A DNA stretch of 64,000 bases. Source: JBGTIS01 sp041745535 (GTDB lineage Bacteria; Bacteroidota; Bacteroidia; Cytophagales; Cyclobacteriaceae). Both the position numbers and the translations under genes were made by a program. Every line of letters begins with the position of its first letter. The stretch's first letter is position 1. Below are positions 1 through 8,695 of this stretch, in pieces. Under the pieces are notes generated by a model that did no database searches, was not told where the DNA came from, and was given only the letters and a program-made list of their open reading frames with translations. The stretch is taken from NCBI GenBank assembly GCA_041745535.1, contig JBGTIS010000073.1, forward strand, positions 6,007 through 70,006. The letters are read 5' to 3'.

Positions 1-1
1 A

Positions 2-712
2 TTCGTACGCATCATGGCTACTGCAAAGGAGGACATTCCAATTTGGCAAAGTAAGTTTGGTGGTCTACCCTATCTTCCCCAGGGATTTGGATACCCAAAA
101 GATGCTTCAGGAAATTTTATGTTTTTACTGGCACAAATAAATTGTAAAGAACTGCCCGAATTCGCGGCTTTTCCTTCCCAGGGAATTTTGCAATTTTATA
201 TTGCTGATGAAGATATGTATGGAGCAAACTTTGACAATCCATTAGAGCAAAAAAATTTCAGAATTATCTATTTTCAGGAAATAGATAAAGAAAATATACA
301 AACTGATTTTTCATTTCTTCCAGAGTTTATTAACGTACCAGTTCACAAAACCCATGCACTTACTTTCGAGCTTTCTCATGAACCGGTTGCCCCGGAAGAT
401 ATCGAATTTGAAAATATTTTTGGCAAACCTTCCTATGAGTTCTTCGATAAGTTTCCTCAACAGGTAGAGGAAGTTTATAAGAAGCAATTTTCCGGAAAAG
501 GGCACAAATTGGGCGGATATGCGTTTTTCACGCAGGAAGATCCCAGGCTTTCCGATGAAAACCTTGAAAATTATCAGATCCTAATGCAAATTGATTCAGA
601 TACCGAAGGTATTCAGTGGGGCGATTTGGGTATCGGTAATTTTTTTATCAAACCCCATGATTTGGCTAATTTCAATTTTTCTGAAGTGCTGTACAATTGG
701 GATAGTCCCTAG
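2..712 (+). CDS. YwqG-like (DUF1963) protein, 5' end cut by window edge
   Basis: The frame is open to the left edge, with four codons before the first visible ATG at 14. The true start probably lies outside the window. The 232 visible residues have the look of the YwqG/DUF1963 family: an early block reading SKFGGLPYLPQGF, then a phrase on the protein delivering data (MFLLAQINCKELPEF), ILQFYIADED, and a late GGYAFFTQEDPR segment. The C-terminal stretch ends in a conserved-looking MQIDSD...IQWGDLGIGNFFI segment. The biochemical role of this family is unknown, and the protein looks cytosolic and beta-rich. It converges on the membrane gene that follows. Family assignment is from recalled motifs, not a search. 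Confidence 0.75.
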   Translation, partial: FVRIMATAKEDIPIWQSKFGGLPYLPQGFGYPKDASGNFMFLLAQINCKELPEFAAFPSQGILQFYIADEDMYGANFDNPLEQKNFRIIYFQEIDKENIQTDFSFLPEFINVPVHKTHALTFELSHEPVAPEDIEFENIFGKPSYEFFDKFPQQVEEVYKKQFSGKGHKLGGYAFFTQEDPRLSDENLENYQILMQIDSDTEGIQWGDLGIGNFFIKPHDLANFNFSEVLYNWDSP

Positions 713-727
713 CCCCTACCCTCTGAT

Positions 728-1486
728 TTATAGGGTTTTCTGAAGCATTTCGGCCTCTATACTAGGTGTAAGGGTATTAATTTTATACAAATAAGTAAGC
801 ATCAGAAAGCAGGCCAGGGCACCGAAAATATGCCATAAAAAGTGCGTTCCCATAGGCAGCCAAACCCAGGGATCAGCAAATCTGAATAGTATGGCGAGCG
901 AAAAGGCCATAAACGAATAAGCAACCCAATTACTGAAAACATACTGATTTTTTTTGAGGTGCAGCCAGGTTGACAACAGCACATAGGCAGCTAATACAAG
1001 ATAAGAAGTGTTCACCGCGATACGGGGTGGAAAAAACTCGTACAGGCACCTGTCTGTTATCAAAACCAATCCGGTTGCTATAAGTACTATTTTCCAACTA
1101 CCCAGCACTTTGGTTAGGAAATAAAAGCCCGCACATAGGCAAAGAAGAAGAATAGGCAACCAGTCCATTACCAGAAAAGCAGCCGAATTACGGAAGGCAT
1201 GATAAAGAGTTCCACCTATTGCCCCAATAGCCAGCAAAGGGAGTACTACCATAAAAAATGGATGTTGTTGGTATTTACCCTTCAACCTAAATAGCCAGTA
1301 TATTACGATAATGATAAACAAGGCAGCAGAAACAGCATTCCAGGGCTCCACTATGGTTTTTGTAAAGTCAGTTTCTGTATATCGCTGTCCGCCATCGGGT
1401 AGCAGGGCTTGCCACAAAATAACTATCCTGTAGATCAAAAAATTCATTTTAACCGGAAAAAATAGAAGGAGTAAATTATTTATCAA
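728..1486 (-). CDS. Alkaline ceramidase-like membrane protein (CREST superfamily)
   Basis: A 252-residue protein with about seven hydrophobic segments. It carries the residue pattern expected of the CREST membrane hydrolase superfamily (alkaline ceramidases, PAQR, Per1): GGTLYHAF at 91-98 with H96, D108 in MDWLP, and H215-x3-H219 in GTHFLWH near the C-terminus. In characterised members these residues bind zinc and hydrolyse an amide or similar bond in lipids. Bacteroidota make sphingolipids, so ceramide turnover is plausible, but the substrate is inference. An alternative start is M14, just before the first hydrophobic segment. It is a lone gene, convergent with the upstream YwqG-like gene. 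Confidence 0.65.
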   Translation of the reverse strand: MINNLLLLFFPVKMNFLIYRIVILWQALLPDGGQRYTETDFTKTIVEPWNAVSAALFIIIVIYWLFRLKGKYQQHPFFMVVLPLLAIGAIGGTLYHAFRNSAAFLVMDWLPILLLCLCAGFYFLTKVLGSWKIVLIATGLVLITDRCLYEFFPPRIAVNTSYLVLAAYVLLSTWLHLKKNQYVFSNWVAYSFMAFSLAILFRFADPWVWLPMGTHFLWHIFGALACFLMLTYLYKINTLTPSIEAEMLQKTL

Positions 1487-1601
1487 TAAATTAAAAACTG
1501 AATCAGACCAATGTTGTTTGGGGAAATTTTAAGAAAATATTTAGAGATTGAGTTAACTTTTAGAAAAACAGCCTGTTAAGCAAACCCAACATTGCAAAAA
1601 G

Positions 1602-2576
1602 TTAGCCATTAGTAACTTCCTTGATTACCCAGGTTCGGCCCCAGTTTTCTTTTTCTTCTTCTGACCATAATTCAGGAAAAAAAATAACCCGTTGAAAACG
1701 GGGCGGTAAATACTGCTTCCAGTTTGTGCCACCAGTAGCCGCTTTATTTTCATTATTTTTATGAAGATGTCGAACCGCAGCTTTGAAATGAGCCAGTGGC
1801 CAGTGGATATTGGCCAATTCATCAAATTTCCGCAATGCCTGCACAATTTCCTCCCGATTTTCACTTCCCTCGGCAATAAATTTCCGCATACGTTGGCGTA
1901 GGTTAGTTTCTTTATAAGCTTTAGCTTTTTCTATAAACAAGGCATCGTACTTTTCTTCAAATTTGCGTAGTGTAAGCGTTTTTTTACCTGTTTTGGTATC
2001 AATAGCACCCTTTTTCCAATAAAAGTATTTCACAAATTCATCAGTAGGGTCATCGTCAGACGAAAGCCATAGATAGTAATCATGATGCAACAGGTTTTCC
2101 AGGTCGGTAGAAGCTGCCTCAATAAACCGGTATTGGGCCGACTGAAAGCCACTTGATGGTAAAAGCGCCATGCGAAATTTCAAAAATTCATCATGGTCCA
2201 GTCCGTCTTTTACAATAGAAAATGAACTTGTAAGTTGGGAAAAATAACGATTAATGCGTTCAACTTTCGTTAAAAAAACCTTGCGGCTGAGAGCGGGCTC
2301 ACCGGTTAACTGATCCAGTTCCCACAAAATAAGTTTAAAATAAAGTTCGGTGATCTGATGATAAGTGATAAAAATCATCTCATCCTTAAAATTGGTTTTT
2401 GGCTTTTGCAGGTTCAGCAAAATATCCAGATGGATGTAATCCCAGTAGGTGATGTATTCATTATACAGTAGGCCTTCTAGGTAATCCGATAAATCCTGAC
2501 CACTGGCCACATATTTTTCTGCCAGCTTTTCTATTTTGGTTACAATATCTGGCGTTATCTTAATTTTAGTTTTCAC
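1602..2576 (-). CDS. kynA: Tryptophan 2,3-dioxygenase
   Basis: Haem enzyme that opens the indole ring of L-tryptophan to N-formylkynurenine, the first step of the kynurenine pathway. The 324-residue sequence has the family blocks: FITYHQITELYFKLILWEL at 68-86 with H73, FRMALLPSSGFQSAQYR at 134-150, the presumed haem-ligand H263 in WPLAHFKAAVRH, and the TGGTNW segment at 281-286 that contacts substrate. Length is slightly above the usual 280-300, with an extended N-terminus and a long PRFQRVIFFPELW tail typical of Bacteroidota members. No kynureninase or kynurenine monooxygenase gene is nearby. The small lipoprotein gene upstream ends 12 bases before this start, so the two may be co-transcribed. 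Confidence 0.93.
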   Translation of the reverse strand: MKTKIKITPDIVTKIEKLAEKYVASGQDLSDYLEGLLYNEYITYWDYIHLDILLNLQKPKTNFKDEMIFITYHQITELYFKLILWELDQLTGEPALSRKVFLTKVERINRYFSQLTSSFSIVKDGLDHDEFLKFRMALLPSSGFQSAQYRFIEAASTDLENLLHHDYYLWLSSDDDPTDEFVKYFYWKKGAIDTKTGKKTLTLRKFEEKYDALFIEKAKAYKETNLRQRMRKFIAEGSENREEIVQALRKFDELANIHWPLAHFKAAVRHLHKNNENKAATGGTNWKQYLPPRFQRVIFFPELWSEEEKENWGRTWVIKEVTNG

Positions 2577-2588
2577 GTGCAGAGAATG

Positions 2589-3050
2589 TTACAGGTTGCT
2601 ATCTACAAAATAGGTAAGGAACCACTTTCGTTTTACAGGCCTGAATACCGATTTGATATAAAAACCTGAATTTTCGATAAAAATTTCGTCAGTCACCAGT
2701 GTATCTGTAATATTTAATCGCCGAGTGTAAATATCAGGGTCTATTTCCGGCTCTTTCAACATAGGCCAGTTGTCTGTTTTCCAGTAGTAAATGGAATCTT
2801 CCAATTCCATGGCCGCGGTATTAATGCCTGGCAGAGGAAAATTAATTCTTTTCAATTGAAAAGCACTGTCGGTTAAAAACTTTTCATAGAAGATTTTGAA
2901 ATCTTCTTTGGCAGTTTTAGCGGCTGTAGCGTTTCTGGCGCTGCGGCATCCGTTTAGCAAAACAAAAAAAAAGCACAAGAAGAAAAAACCAACAAAAATT
3001 CTGTGGAAAAGAAAACTATTGTAGAAATGATAGATTTTTATGGTGTCCAT
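2589..3050 (-). CDS. Small lipoprotein, DUF4348-like
   Basis: A 153-residue protein with a hydrophobic N-terminus ending in the lipobox LLNGC (C35), so it is probably an outer-membrane lipoprotein. The mature part contains DFKIFYEKFLTDSAFQLKRI and FPLPG, then YYWKTDNWPML and a late KWFLTYFVD. I associate this arrangement with DUF4348, a Bacteroidota family of unknown function. The N-terminus before the hydrophobic core is unusually long (about 18 residues), so the start may be wrong, but no later Met fits. It sits 12 bases upstream of kynA on the same strand. A link to tryptophan degradation is only suggested by spacing. Confidence 0.6.
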   Translation of the reverse strand: MDTIKIYHFYNSFLFHRIFVGFFFLCFFFVLLNGCRSARNATAAKTAKEDFKIFYEKFLTDSAFQLKRINFPLPGINTAAMELEDSIYYWKTDNWPMLKEPEIDPDIYTRRLNITDTLVTDEIFIENSGFYIKSVFRPVKRKWFLTYFVDSNL

Positions 3051-3427
3051 ACCGTAATTACAAAATTATCTCGAAGTTAACACAAGTCTTTATGGTAATC
3101 AATGATTTAATCTAAATTACAGGTATACCTTCATTTTTATACGGAATTAGCATCAAATTACTTTTTATCGTACCAATCAAACTTGCCTATAACCATGAAT
3201 CGACAGTTATAGGAATATTGTTACAATTATCGAACAGGTTTATTCCTATTTTCTAATCCAATCTTTGTATGGTATTTTTATTCGGAAAATATTTACCTGG
3301 TTCCAACTCTTTTTGCTTTCATGAAGTCTTTTAAGAAAATGCACTTATTTCAGCCCAGGAAAAATAGGAAATTGAAGCATTTAGAGAAAAATCAATCATC
3401 TTAATTTAACAAAACTTTATCCAGCAG
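3051..3427. other. Divergent intergenic region, no gene seen
   Basis: An AT-rich 377-base gap between a minus-strand lipoprotein gene and a plus-strand small gene, so it should carry promoters for both directions. An imperfect Bacteroidota -7 box (AATCTTTG) occurs near 3262. No convincing -33 TTG partner, hairpin or small coding frame was seen. Confidence 0.4.
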
Positions 3428-3700
3428 ATGAAAACTTTTTTAATTACCCGAATTCTATCAGCTACATTAATGATGGGTATATTCTTAATTAATTTTTCAG
3501 TATCATCCTGCGAAAAAGAATACTACTCAGCAGAGAAAAAGGAACCTGAAAATGCGCTGATCACGGTAAGTGAAAAGAAATTGAACCCTTACAGGAAGAC
3601 AATTCCGTTTTTCCACTCTTATAATACGCCCCCACTGCTACCAAAGCAAGAAGGGATCATTCATACAGAGTTAGACCAGAGCTTTCTGCTTTTCTATTAA
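3428..3700 (+). CDS. Hypothetical small secreted or lipoprotein
   Basis: A 90-residue frame starting with a signal-like segment (residues 3-25) followed by SVSSC, so C28 could be a lipidation site. The mature part is short, charged (EKEYYSAEKKEPE) and ends in SFLLFY. No family is recognised. It stands alone between divergent and convergent neighbours and has a long leader. The signal peptide and lipobox argue that it is real. The lack of any recognisable domain and the small size keep confidence low. Confidence 0.45.
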   Translation: MKTFLITRILSATLMMGIFLINFSVSSCEKEYYSAEKKEPENALITVSEKKLNPYRKTIPFFHSYNTPPLLPKQEGIIHTELDQSFLLFY

Positions 3701-3773
3701 TTTTTGAATAAATGTGAGCCCTTCAACAGGCAGAACTGTATGATGTCATATAAATTCTGGCTATTAATAATTT

Positions 3774-4505
3774 CTAAGGCTTATGATCGGTTAATTTAGA
3801 AGCTGCTTCTTCATCAGCCAACCAGGTAACGGTGCCTGACTCAGGGTTTATAAATTGAACCGGATACTTTTCAGGCTGGTAAGGTCCTTCCAGTACGTTT
3901 GCCAGCGTTTCGGCTTTCTTTTCACCAAAAACCAGGAAGATTATGTTTCTGGCATAATTCAGCAAAGTTTTGGTCATGGTAATGCGGTACATCGACTGTT
4001 TTTCCAGGTACTGGCTGGCTACCAGTTTTTTTTCTTCCTGCAAAACCGGCGTTCCCGGAAACAGCGAGGCCGTATGTCCGTCATCACCCATACCCAATAA
4101 AATAAGATCAAAAGCAGGTTTTTGATTGCCAAACACATGCTCGATAGTCTTTTCGTATTTTGCGGCAAACTCTTCAGGCAATAAGCTGCTGGTCATGATA
4201 TGAATATGCTCGTGCGGTACCGGTACATGGCTAAGCAGTGTTTCAAAAGCCATGCGGGCATTACTCTGCTCATCTTCAATAGGTACATACCGCTCGTCGC
4301 CCCAGAAAACCCGCGTTTTCTCCCAGGCAATTTTCTCTTTATAAGGAGATGACGTGAGCAACTCGTGCAGTCGTTTCGGGGAGCTACCGCCGGTAAGGGC
4401 TACCCTGAATTGTCCGTGCTCCACTACTGCCTTCTGGGCTAGTTCGGCGAACCGTGCAGCAGCAAACTGACTCAATGCTTCGGGATCTTTAAAAATTTTA
4501 AGCAT
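3774..4505 (-). CDS. pgl: 6-phosphogluconolactonase, DevB/NagB type
   Basis: Hydrolyses 6-phosphoglucono-1,5-lactone, the product of Zwf, to 6-phosphogluconate. At 243 residues it has the normal length. Family motifs are visible: TGGSSPKRL at 38-46, FWGDERYVP at 67-75 and GMGDDGHTASLFPG at 138-151 with the catalytic-region histidine. It is the last gene of the minus-strand series rpiB-gnd-zwf-lipoprotein-pgl, downstream of zwf, as expected for coupled function. An unrelated propeller-type lactonase lies about 4 kb upstream in the same direction, so the step may be doubly encoded. The start is the only ATG ahead of the conserved N-terminal strand. Confidence 0.93.
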   Translation of the reverse strand: MLKIFKDPEALSQFAAARFAELAQKAVVEHGQFRVALTGGSSPKRLHELLTSSPYKEKIAWEKTRVFWGDERYVPIEDEQSNARMAFETLLSHVPVPHEHIHIMTSSLLPEEFAAKYEKTIEHVFGNQKPAFDLILLGMGDDGHTASLFPGTPVLQEEKKLVASQYLEKQSMYRITMTKTLLNYARNIIFLVFGEKKAETLANVLEGPYQPEKYPVQFINPESGTVTWLADEEAASKLTDHKP

Positions 4506-4555
4506 ACTTTCTTGTAATTAAAAATTATTCTACAATTTTGATCAATATATTATGA

Positions 4556-4993
4556 TCAGATAAAGTAAGTGATCTTATAAATTATCTCTCCATCTTCTGA
4601 AGTGAGAATTAGGCGGTCACCTGCTTTTACACTGTTCAGAAGTTCCGTAACATCCACACCTTTAGATGCAGTATCCTGAAAATTAATAACTTGCTTAGAA
4701 ATTTGCCTGTTGCCCCGCGCTAATACTGCTGAGAATCGATTCTCCAAAATTATGGCGGAAGTTTTACTTTGCTTTCTTGTAAGCCGTAATTTTTTGGTTT
4801 CTCCTGAATCCAGATAACTCGTGTGAAATTCCTCTTGTAGAGGCATTACCGCATATTCACCAATACGCGAAATCCGCTGATACAGGGTGATGGCAAAAGT
4901 CTTTTCAAAATGCTGAACTGACTTAGCGCACGAGCCACCTGCAAGTAAACCTATTATAATACATGCAATAACAGAAAGAAAAAAAGGCTTCAA
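4556..4993 (-). CDS. Hypothetical lipoprotein or secreted protein between zwf and pgl
   Basis: A 145-residue protein with a clear N-terminal hydrophobic segment (residues 4-19) followed by GGSC at 19-22, a weak lipobox. The mature part is mostly polar beta-type sequence with repeated charged stretches (LRLTRKQSKTS, ILTSEDGEIIYKITY). No family is recognised. It lies 38 bases downstream of zwf and 50 bases upstream of pgl on the same strand. It is therefore probably co-transcribed with the pentose-phosphate genes, although an envelope protein has no obvious role there. Confidence 0.6.
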   Translation of the reverse strand: MKPFFLSVIACIIIGLLAGGSCAKSVQHFEKTFAITLYQRISRIGEYAVMPLQEEFHTSYLDSGETKKLRLTRKQSKTSAIILENRFSAVLARGNRQISKQVINFQDTASKGVDVTELLNSVKAGDRLILTSEDGEIIYKITYFI

Positions 4994-5031
4994 CTTGGCT
5001 TAATTTATTAGATTAGCTATGAATCAGTTTT

Positions 5032-6519
5032 TTATTCTATCCACTGCCTGCCATCTTTTAATAAAAGCTCTTCGGCTTCAGGAGGCCCCCAGGAACCTTC
5101 CTTGTAATTTGGAAAATCCTCGGCTTTGGTAGCTTCCCAGGCTTTCAGAAAAGGCATTACAATATCCCAGGCGGTTTCTACCTGATCGGCCCGCATAAAC
5201 AGGGCGGCTTCTCCCTGCATCACATCCAGCAGCAAAGTCTCATAGGCTTCCGGCGTATCCTGGTTGTAGGTTTCGTCGTAATCAAAATCCATTTCCACCG
5301 GTTTCAAAGTCATTTTTAATCCGGGTTTTTTGGCCTGAAAACAAAGTTTAATGCCTTCGGGCTGTATATTAATTTTTAACAGATTGGGCTTGAAACCTCC
5401 TGCTTCGCATGGGAAAAGCCGCAAAGAAACAGGCTTAAACTGAATGGAGATGCTGGAATGCTTCTCAGTCATGCTTTTACCGGTTCTCAGATAAAAAGGC
5501 ACATCTTTCCACCGCCAATTGTCGATAAATAATTTAATGGCGGCAAAAGTTTCGGTATTAGAATCGTTGCTTACGCCACGGGAACCCCGGTAAGCGCTTT
5601 CTGATCCGGGTTTTTCGCCTTTTCCATACTGACCACGAACCGCATACTTACTAACCTCGCTGGGCTTGTATTTTCTTACAGCGTATAACACATCTACCTT
5701 CCGGCTTCTGATTTCATCGGCTTTGTAAGTAACGGGCGGTTCCATCGCTACCATACACAGCAATTGCAGCAGGTGGTTTTGTATCATATCGCGTACGGCG
5801 CCAGACTTGTCGTAGTAGTTTCCCCGGCTTTCAACACCGACTTTTTCGGCTACGGTAATTTGTACATGGTCGATAAAATTACGGTTCCATAAGGGCTCAA
5901 AAATAGCATTGGCAAACCGGAAAGCCAGAATATTCTGCACCGTTTCCTTACCCAGATAATGATCTATCCGGTATATCTGGTCTTCGTTGTAGAATTTGGT
6001 AAGCTTTTTATTAAGTTCTTCGGCGCTTTTCAAATCATGGCCAAAAGGTTTTTCTACCACAATTCTGGCTCTTTTCCTGTCGCTGGCCAGGTCGGCTTTA
6101 GCAATGTTGGTAGCTACCGGCTCAATAAAACTGGGCGATACCGATAAATAAAATACCAGATTCGCTTTGGTATCCCATGATGCTTCGAATTCCAGAATTT
6201 TTTCTCTTAGTCGGCCATAAATGGCCTGATCGGTAAAGTCAGCCTTGATATATGAAATATTAGCGGCAAACTTATCCCATTTGCCTTTTTCTGTTTTTCC
6301 ATTACGAGAAAACTCGTTTACAGCATCGTGTAGCAATTCACGCAGGCTATTATCGTCATGTTCATGATGACTCACGCCAATTACAGCAAACTGATCGGGC
6401 AACCAGCCATCGAGCAATAAATTATATAAGGCAGGAGCCAGTTTGCGTTTACTCAGGTCACCCACAGCTCCAAAAATAATGATAATTGATGGATCAGGTT
6501 TTTTTACAGATTCTATCAT
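5032..6519 (-). CDS. zwf: Glucose-6-phosphate 1-dehydrogenase
   Basis: Oxidises glucose 6-phosphate to 6-phosphogluconolactone with reduction of NAD(P)+. The 495-residue length is standard. Visible landmarks are the nucleotide-binding GAVGDLSKRKL at 17-27 (most family members have GASGDLAKRKL), EKPFG at 156-160, the substrate and catalytic signature RIDHYLGKE at 184-192, and AVRDMIQNHLLQL at 241-253. It is separated by 111 bases from gnd upstream and runs the same way, so it may be read from the same transcript or its own promoter. This step commits carbon to the oxidative pentose-phosphate branch. Confidence 0.96.
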   Translation of the reverse strand: MIESVKKPDPSIIIIFGAVGDLSKRKLAPALYNLLLDGWLPDQFAVIGVSHHEHDDNSLRELLHDAVNEFSRNGKTEKGKWDKFAANISYIKADFTDQAIYGRLREKILEFEASWDTKANLVFYLSVSPSFIEPVATNIAKADLASDRKRARIVVEKPFGHDLKSAEELNKKLTKFYNEDQIYRIDHYLGKETVQNILAFRFANAIFEPLWNRNFIDHVQITVAEKVGVESRGNYYDKSGAVRDMIQNHLLQLLCMVAMEPPVTYKADEIRSRKVDVLYAVRKYKPSEVSKYAVRGQYGKGEKPGSESAYRGSRGVSNDSNTETFAAIKLFIDNWRWKDVPFYLRTGKSMTEKHSSISIQFKPVSLRLFPCEAGGFKPNLLKINIQPEGIKLCFQAKKPGLKMTLKPVEMDFDYDETYNQDTPEAYETLLLDVMQGEAALFMRADQVETAWDIVMPFLKAWEATKAEDFPNYKEGSWGPPEAEELLLKDGRQWIE

Positions 6520-6630
6520 AATTCCACAATTTGGATTGTCAAAAGTTTAACCTTATTCATTTTACCCGTATTTTATACACATTTTCTGGAATCTGAAAAA
6601 GGTATTAAAGTTTAATAAGCAACATAGCAC

Positions 6631-8043
6631 CTAATCGTTCCATGCTGTATGAAAAATTCCTTCCACATCTACCCGCTCATAAGTGTGTGCGCCAAAGTTA
6701 TCGCGTTGTGCCTGAATCAGGTTAGAAGGAAGCCGTTTGCTGCGATAGGCATCGAAATACGAAAGCGCGGCCATAAATCCAGGGGCAGGAATGCCCTGAT
6801 CTACCGCGAATTTTACCACATGCCGCATGTCAGTTGCCCGCTTGCTCGCTTCGCCGGCAAAATACTGATCCAGCAACAAGTTCTGTAAATCAGGCTTTTT
6901 GTTATAGGCATTTCTGATGTGTTCCAGGCAGGCCGACCGGATGATACAGCCACCCCGCCAGATACGCGCTACTTCGCTCAGGTTCAAATTATAATTCATT
7001 TCCGTGGAAGCAGTTTTGAGCAAATCCATACCTTGCACATAAGAGGTAATGAAAGCAAAATATAAAGCACTTTCCAGTTTTTGCAGAAAGGGTTCCACCT
7101 CAGCAGCCGTGGTTTTATCTTTGGGTGGGAAGATTTCAGAAGCAGCCACCCGTTCCGCTTTCAATGCCGACAGATACCGCATGGTAACCGCCGTATCAAT
7201 TACTGAAAGGGGCACTCCCAAATCGAAAGCATGCTGCGAAGTCCATTTCCCGGTACCTTTCTGTTTGGCTTTGTCCAGAATTTTATCTACCAGCATGGCA
7301 TGTGACTTGTCGTCGGGCTGGGAAAAAATAGCGCCGGTTATTTCAATCAGAAATGATTGCAAAATTCCCTTATTCCATTGCGTAAAAACCTGGTGTAATT
7401 TGTTGTTGTCGATCCCTAAACCTCTTCTCATGAGGTCGTAGGCTTCGGAAATAAGCTGCATCATGCCATACTCAATACCATTGTGCACCATTTTGACATA
7501 ATTACCGGCAGAGCCAGGGCCTAAATAAGTTACACAGGGCTCGTTATTTACTTTGGCAGCCGCTGCCTCAAAAATAGGTTTTACTACCTTGTAAGCTTCT
7601 TTTTGCCCACCCGGCATTAAACTAGGGCCTTGCCGGGCTCCCTTTTCTCCACCTGAAACACCAATACCCAGATAATGAATACCTTTTTCTTCCAGAAACT
7701 TCGCCCTGCGGTCGGTATCCAGAAAGTAAGAATTGCCACCATCAATCAGAATATCACCTTTATTCAGATGAGGCAATAAATCATTAATCACCGAATCGAC
7801 GGGTGCGCCGGCAGGCACCAGCATCATAATGGCGCGCGGTGTTTTCAGCAGGCCAACAAATTCTTCAATGGTATCGGTTCCTTTTACTTTTTTGCCCTCA
7901 CCCTCTTTTTCGAGGGCAGTAGTTTTCGCTAAATCTTTGTCGTAGCCAATCACGGCAAAATCATGATCGGCAATATTAAGAATAAAATTGCGGCCCATTA
8001 CACCAAGGCCGATCATACCAAAATCGTAGGTTGCGTTGCTCAT
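6631..8043 (-). CDS. gnd: 6-phosphogluconate dehydrogenase, decarboxylating
   Basis: Converts 6-phosphogluconate to ribulose 5-phosphate, CO2 and reduced dinucleotide. At 470 residues it belongs to the long (dimeric) form. The N-terminal dinucleotide fold begins with GLGVMG at 12-17. The substrate signature GVSGGEKGARQGP is at 128-140 and the catalytic KMVHNGIEYG at 184-193. The C-terminal region keeps the long all-helical domain and ends FHTAWND, close to the usual tail. Its ATG overlaps the last four bases of rpiB (8040-8043), which indicates translational coupling of the two genes. Confidence 0.96.
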   Translation of the reverse strand: MSNATYDFGMIGLGVMGRNFILNIADHDFAVIGYDKDLAKTTALEKEGEGKKVKGTDTIEEFVGLLKTPRAIMMLVPAGAPVDSVINDLLPHLNKGDILIDGGNSYFLDTDRRAKFLEEKGIHYLGIGVSGGEKGARQGPSLMPGGQKEAYKVVKPIFEAAAAKVNNEPCVTYLGPGSAGNYVKMVHNGIEYGMMQLISEAYDLMRRGLGIDNNKLHQVFTQWNKGILQSFLIEITGAIFSQPDDKSHAMLVDKILDKAKQKGTGKWTSQHAFDLGVPLSVIDTAVTMRYLSALKAERVAASEIFPPKDKTTAAEVEPFLQKLESALYFAFITSYVQGMDLLKTASTEMNYNLNLSEVARIWRGGCIIRSACLEHIRNAYNKKPDLQNLLLDQYFAGEASKRATDMRHVVKFAVDQGIPAPGFMAALSYFDAYRSKRLPSNLIQAQRDNFGAHTYERVDVEGIFHTAWND

Positions 8044-8495
8044 TTGTTATATTTCTTTTCTAATTCATTTAATTTAGTAAGGCGGCGTTCATGTCTTTCT
8101 TCTCCGGTGTATTCAGCCTGTAGGAAAGCCTGCACCATTTCCCAAACATATACCGAGGAAAAAATCCGGCCGCCCAGGCAAATGATATTCATTTTATCGT
8201 GTTCCACCCCCTGATGGGCAGAGTAGTGTTCGCTGATCAGTGCCGCTCGTATCCCCGGTATTTTATTCGCTACAATAGCCGCGCCTACCCCACTGCCACA
8301 AATGGCAATGCCACGTTCTACTTTTCCTGAAGCGACGGCTTCGGCCAGTGGGGCCACAAAATCAGGATAATCATCCTGGGCATCGAATTCAAGAGCGCCA
8401 AAGTCTTCTACCTCATAGCCTTCTTTTTGCATTAATGCCTTGATTTCTTCCTTTAAAACGTAGCCGCCATGATCGGCAGCGAGGCCAACTTTCAT
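8040..8495 (-). CDS. rpiB: Ribose-5-phosphate isomerase B
   Basis: Interconverts ribulose 5-phosphate and ribose 5-phosphate, the step after gnd. The 151 residues match the RpiB/LacAB fold: ADHGG at 7-11, CGSGVG at 66-71 with the catalytic-type cysteine C66, and HDKMNIICLGGR at 99-110. It is the first gene of the pentose-phosphate series and overlaps gnd by four bases. About 200 bases of non-coding sequence upstream (8496-8695) should hold the promoter. Confidence 0.93.
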   Translation of the reverse strand: MKVGLAADHGGYVLKEEIKALMQKEGYEVEDFGALEFDAQDDYPDFVAPLAEAVASGKVERGIAICGSGVGAAIVANKIPGIRAALISEHYSAHQGVEHDKMNIICLGGRIFSSVYVWEMVQAFLQAEYTGEERHERRLTKLNELEKKYNK

Positions 8496-8695
8496 AAAGG
8501 GTTAGTTTAGTTTGTGATACTAAGTTAAAAGGTAACAGGAATACCTTTATTTCCAAAACAAGTGAATAATAAATATCGCTTTTATATATATCCTGGTATA
8601 TGGCATTTATAGTTAAGAAAAATCAGTAACACAGTTACAGAACCCTGTTTTCTTTCTTTTTACGAGTCAAATTCTTTATCGATCGTAAATATTTA

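Noticed and set aside
1625..1876. An 83-residue frame on the minus strand inside kynA
   Set aside because: Shadow of the tryptophan dioxygenase gene in another frame.
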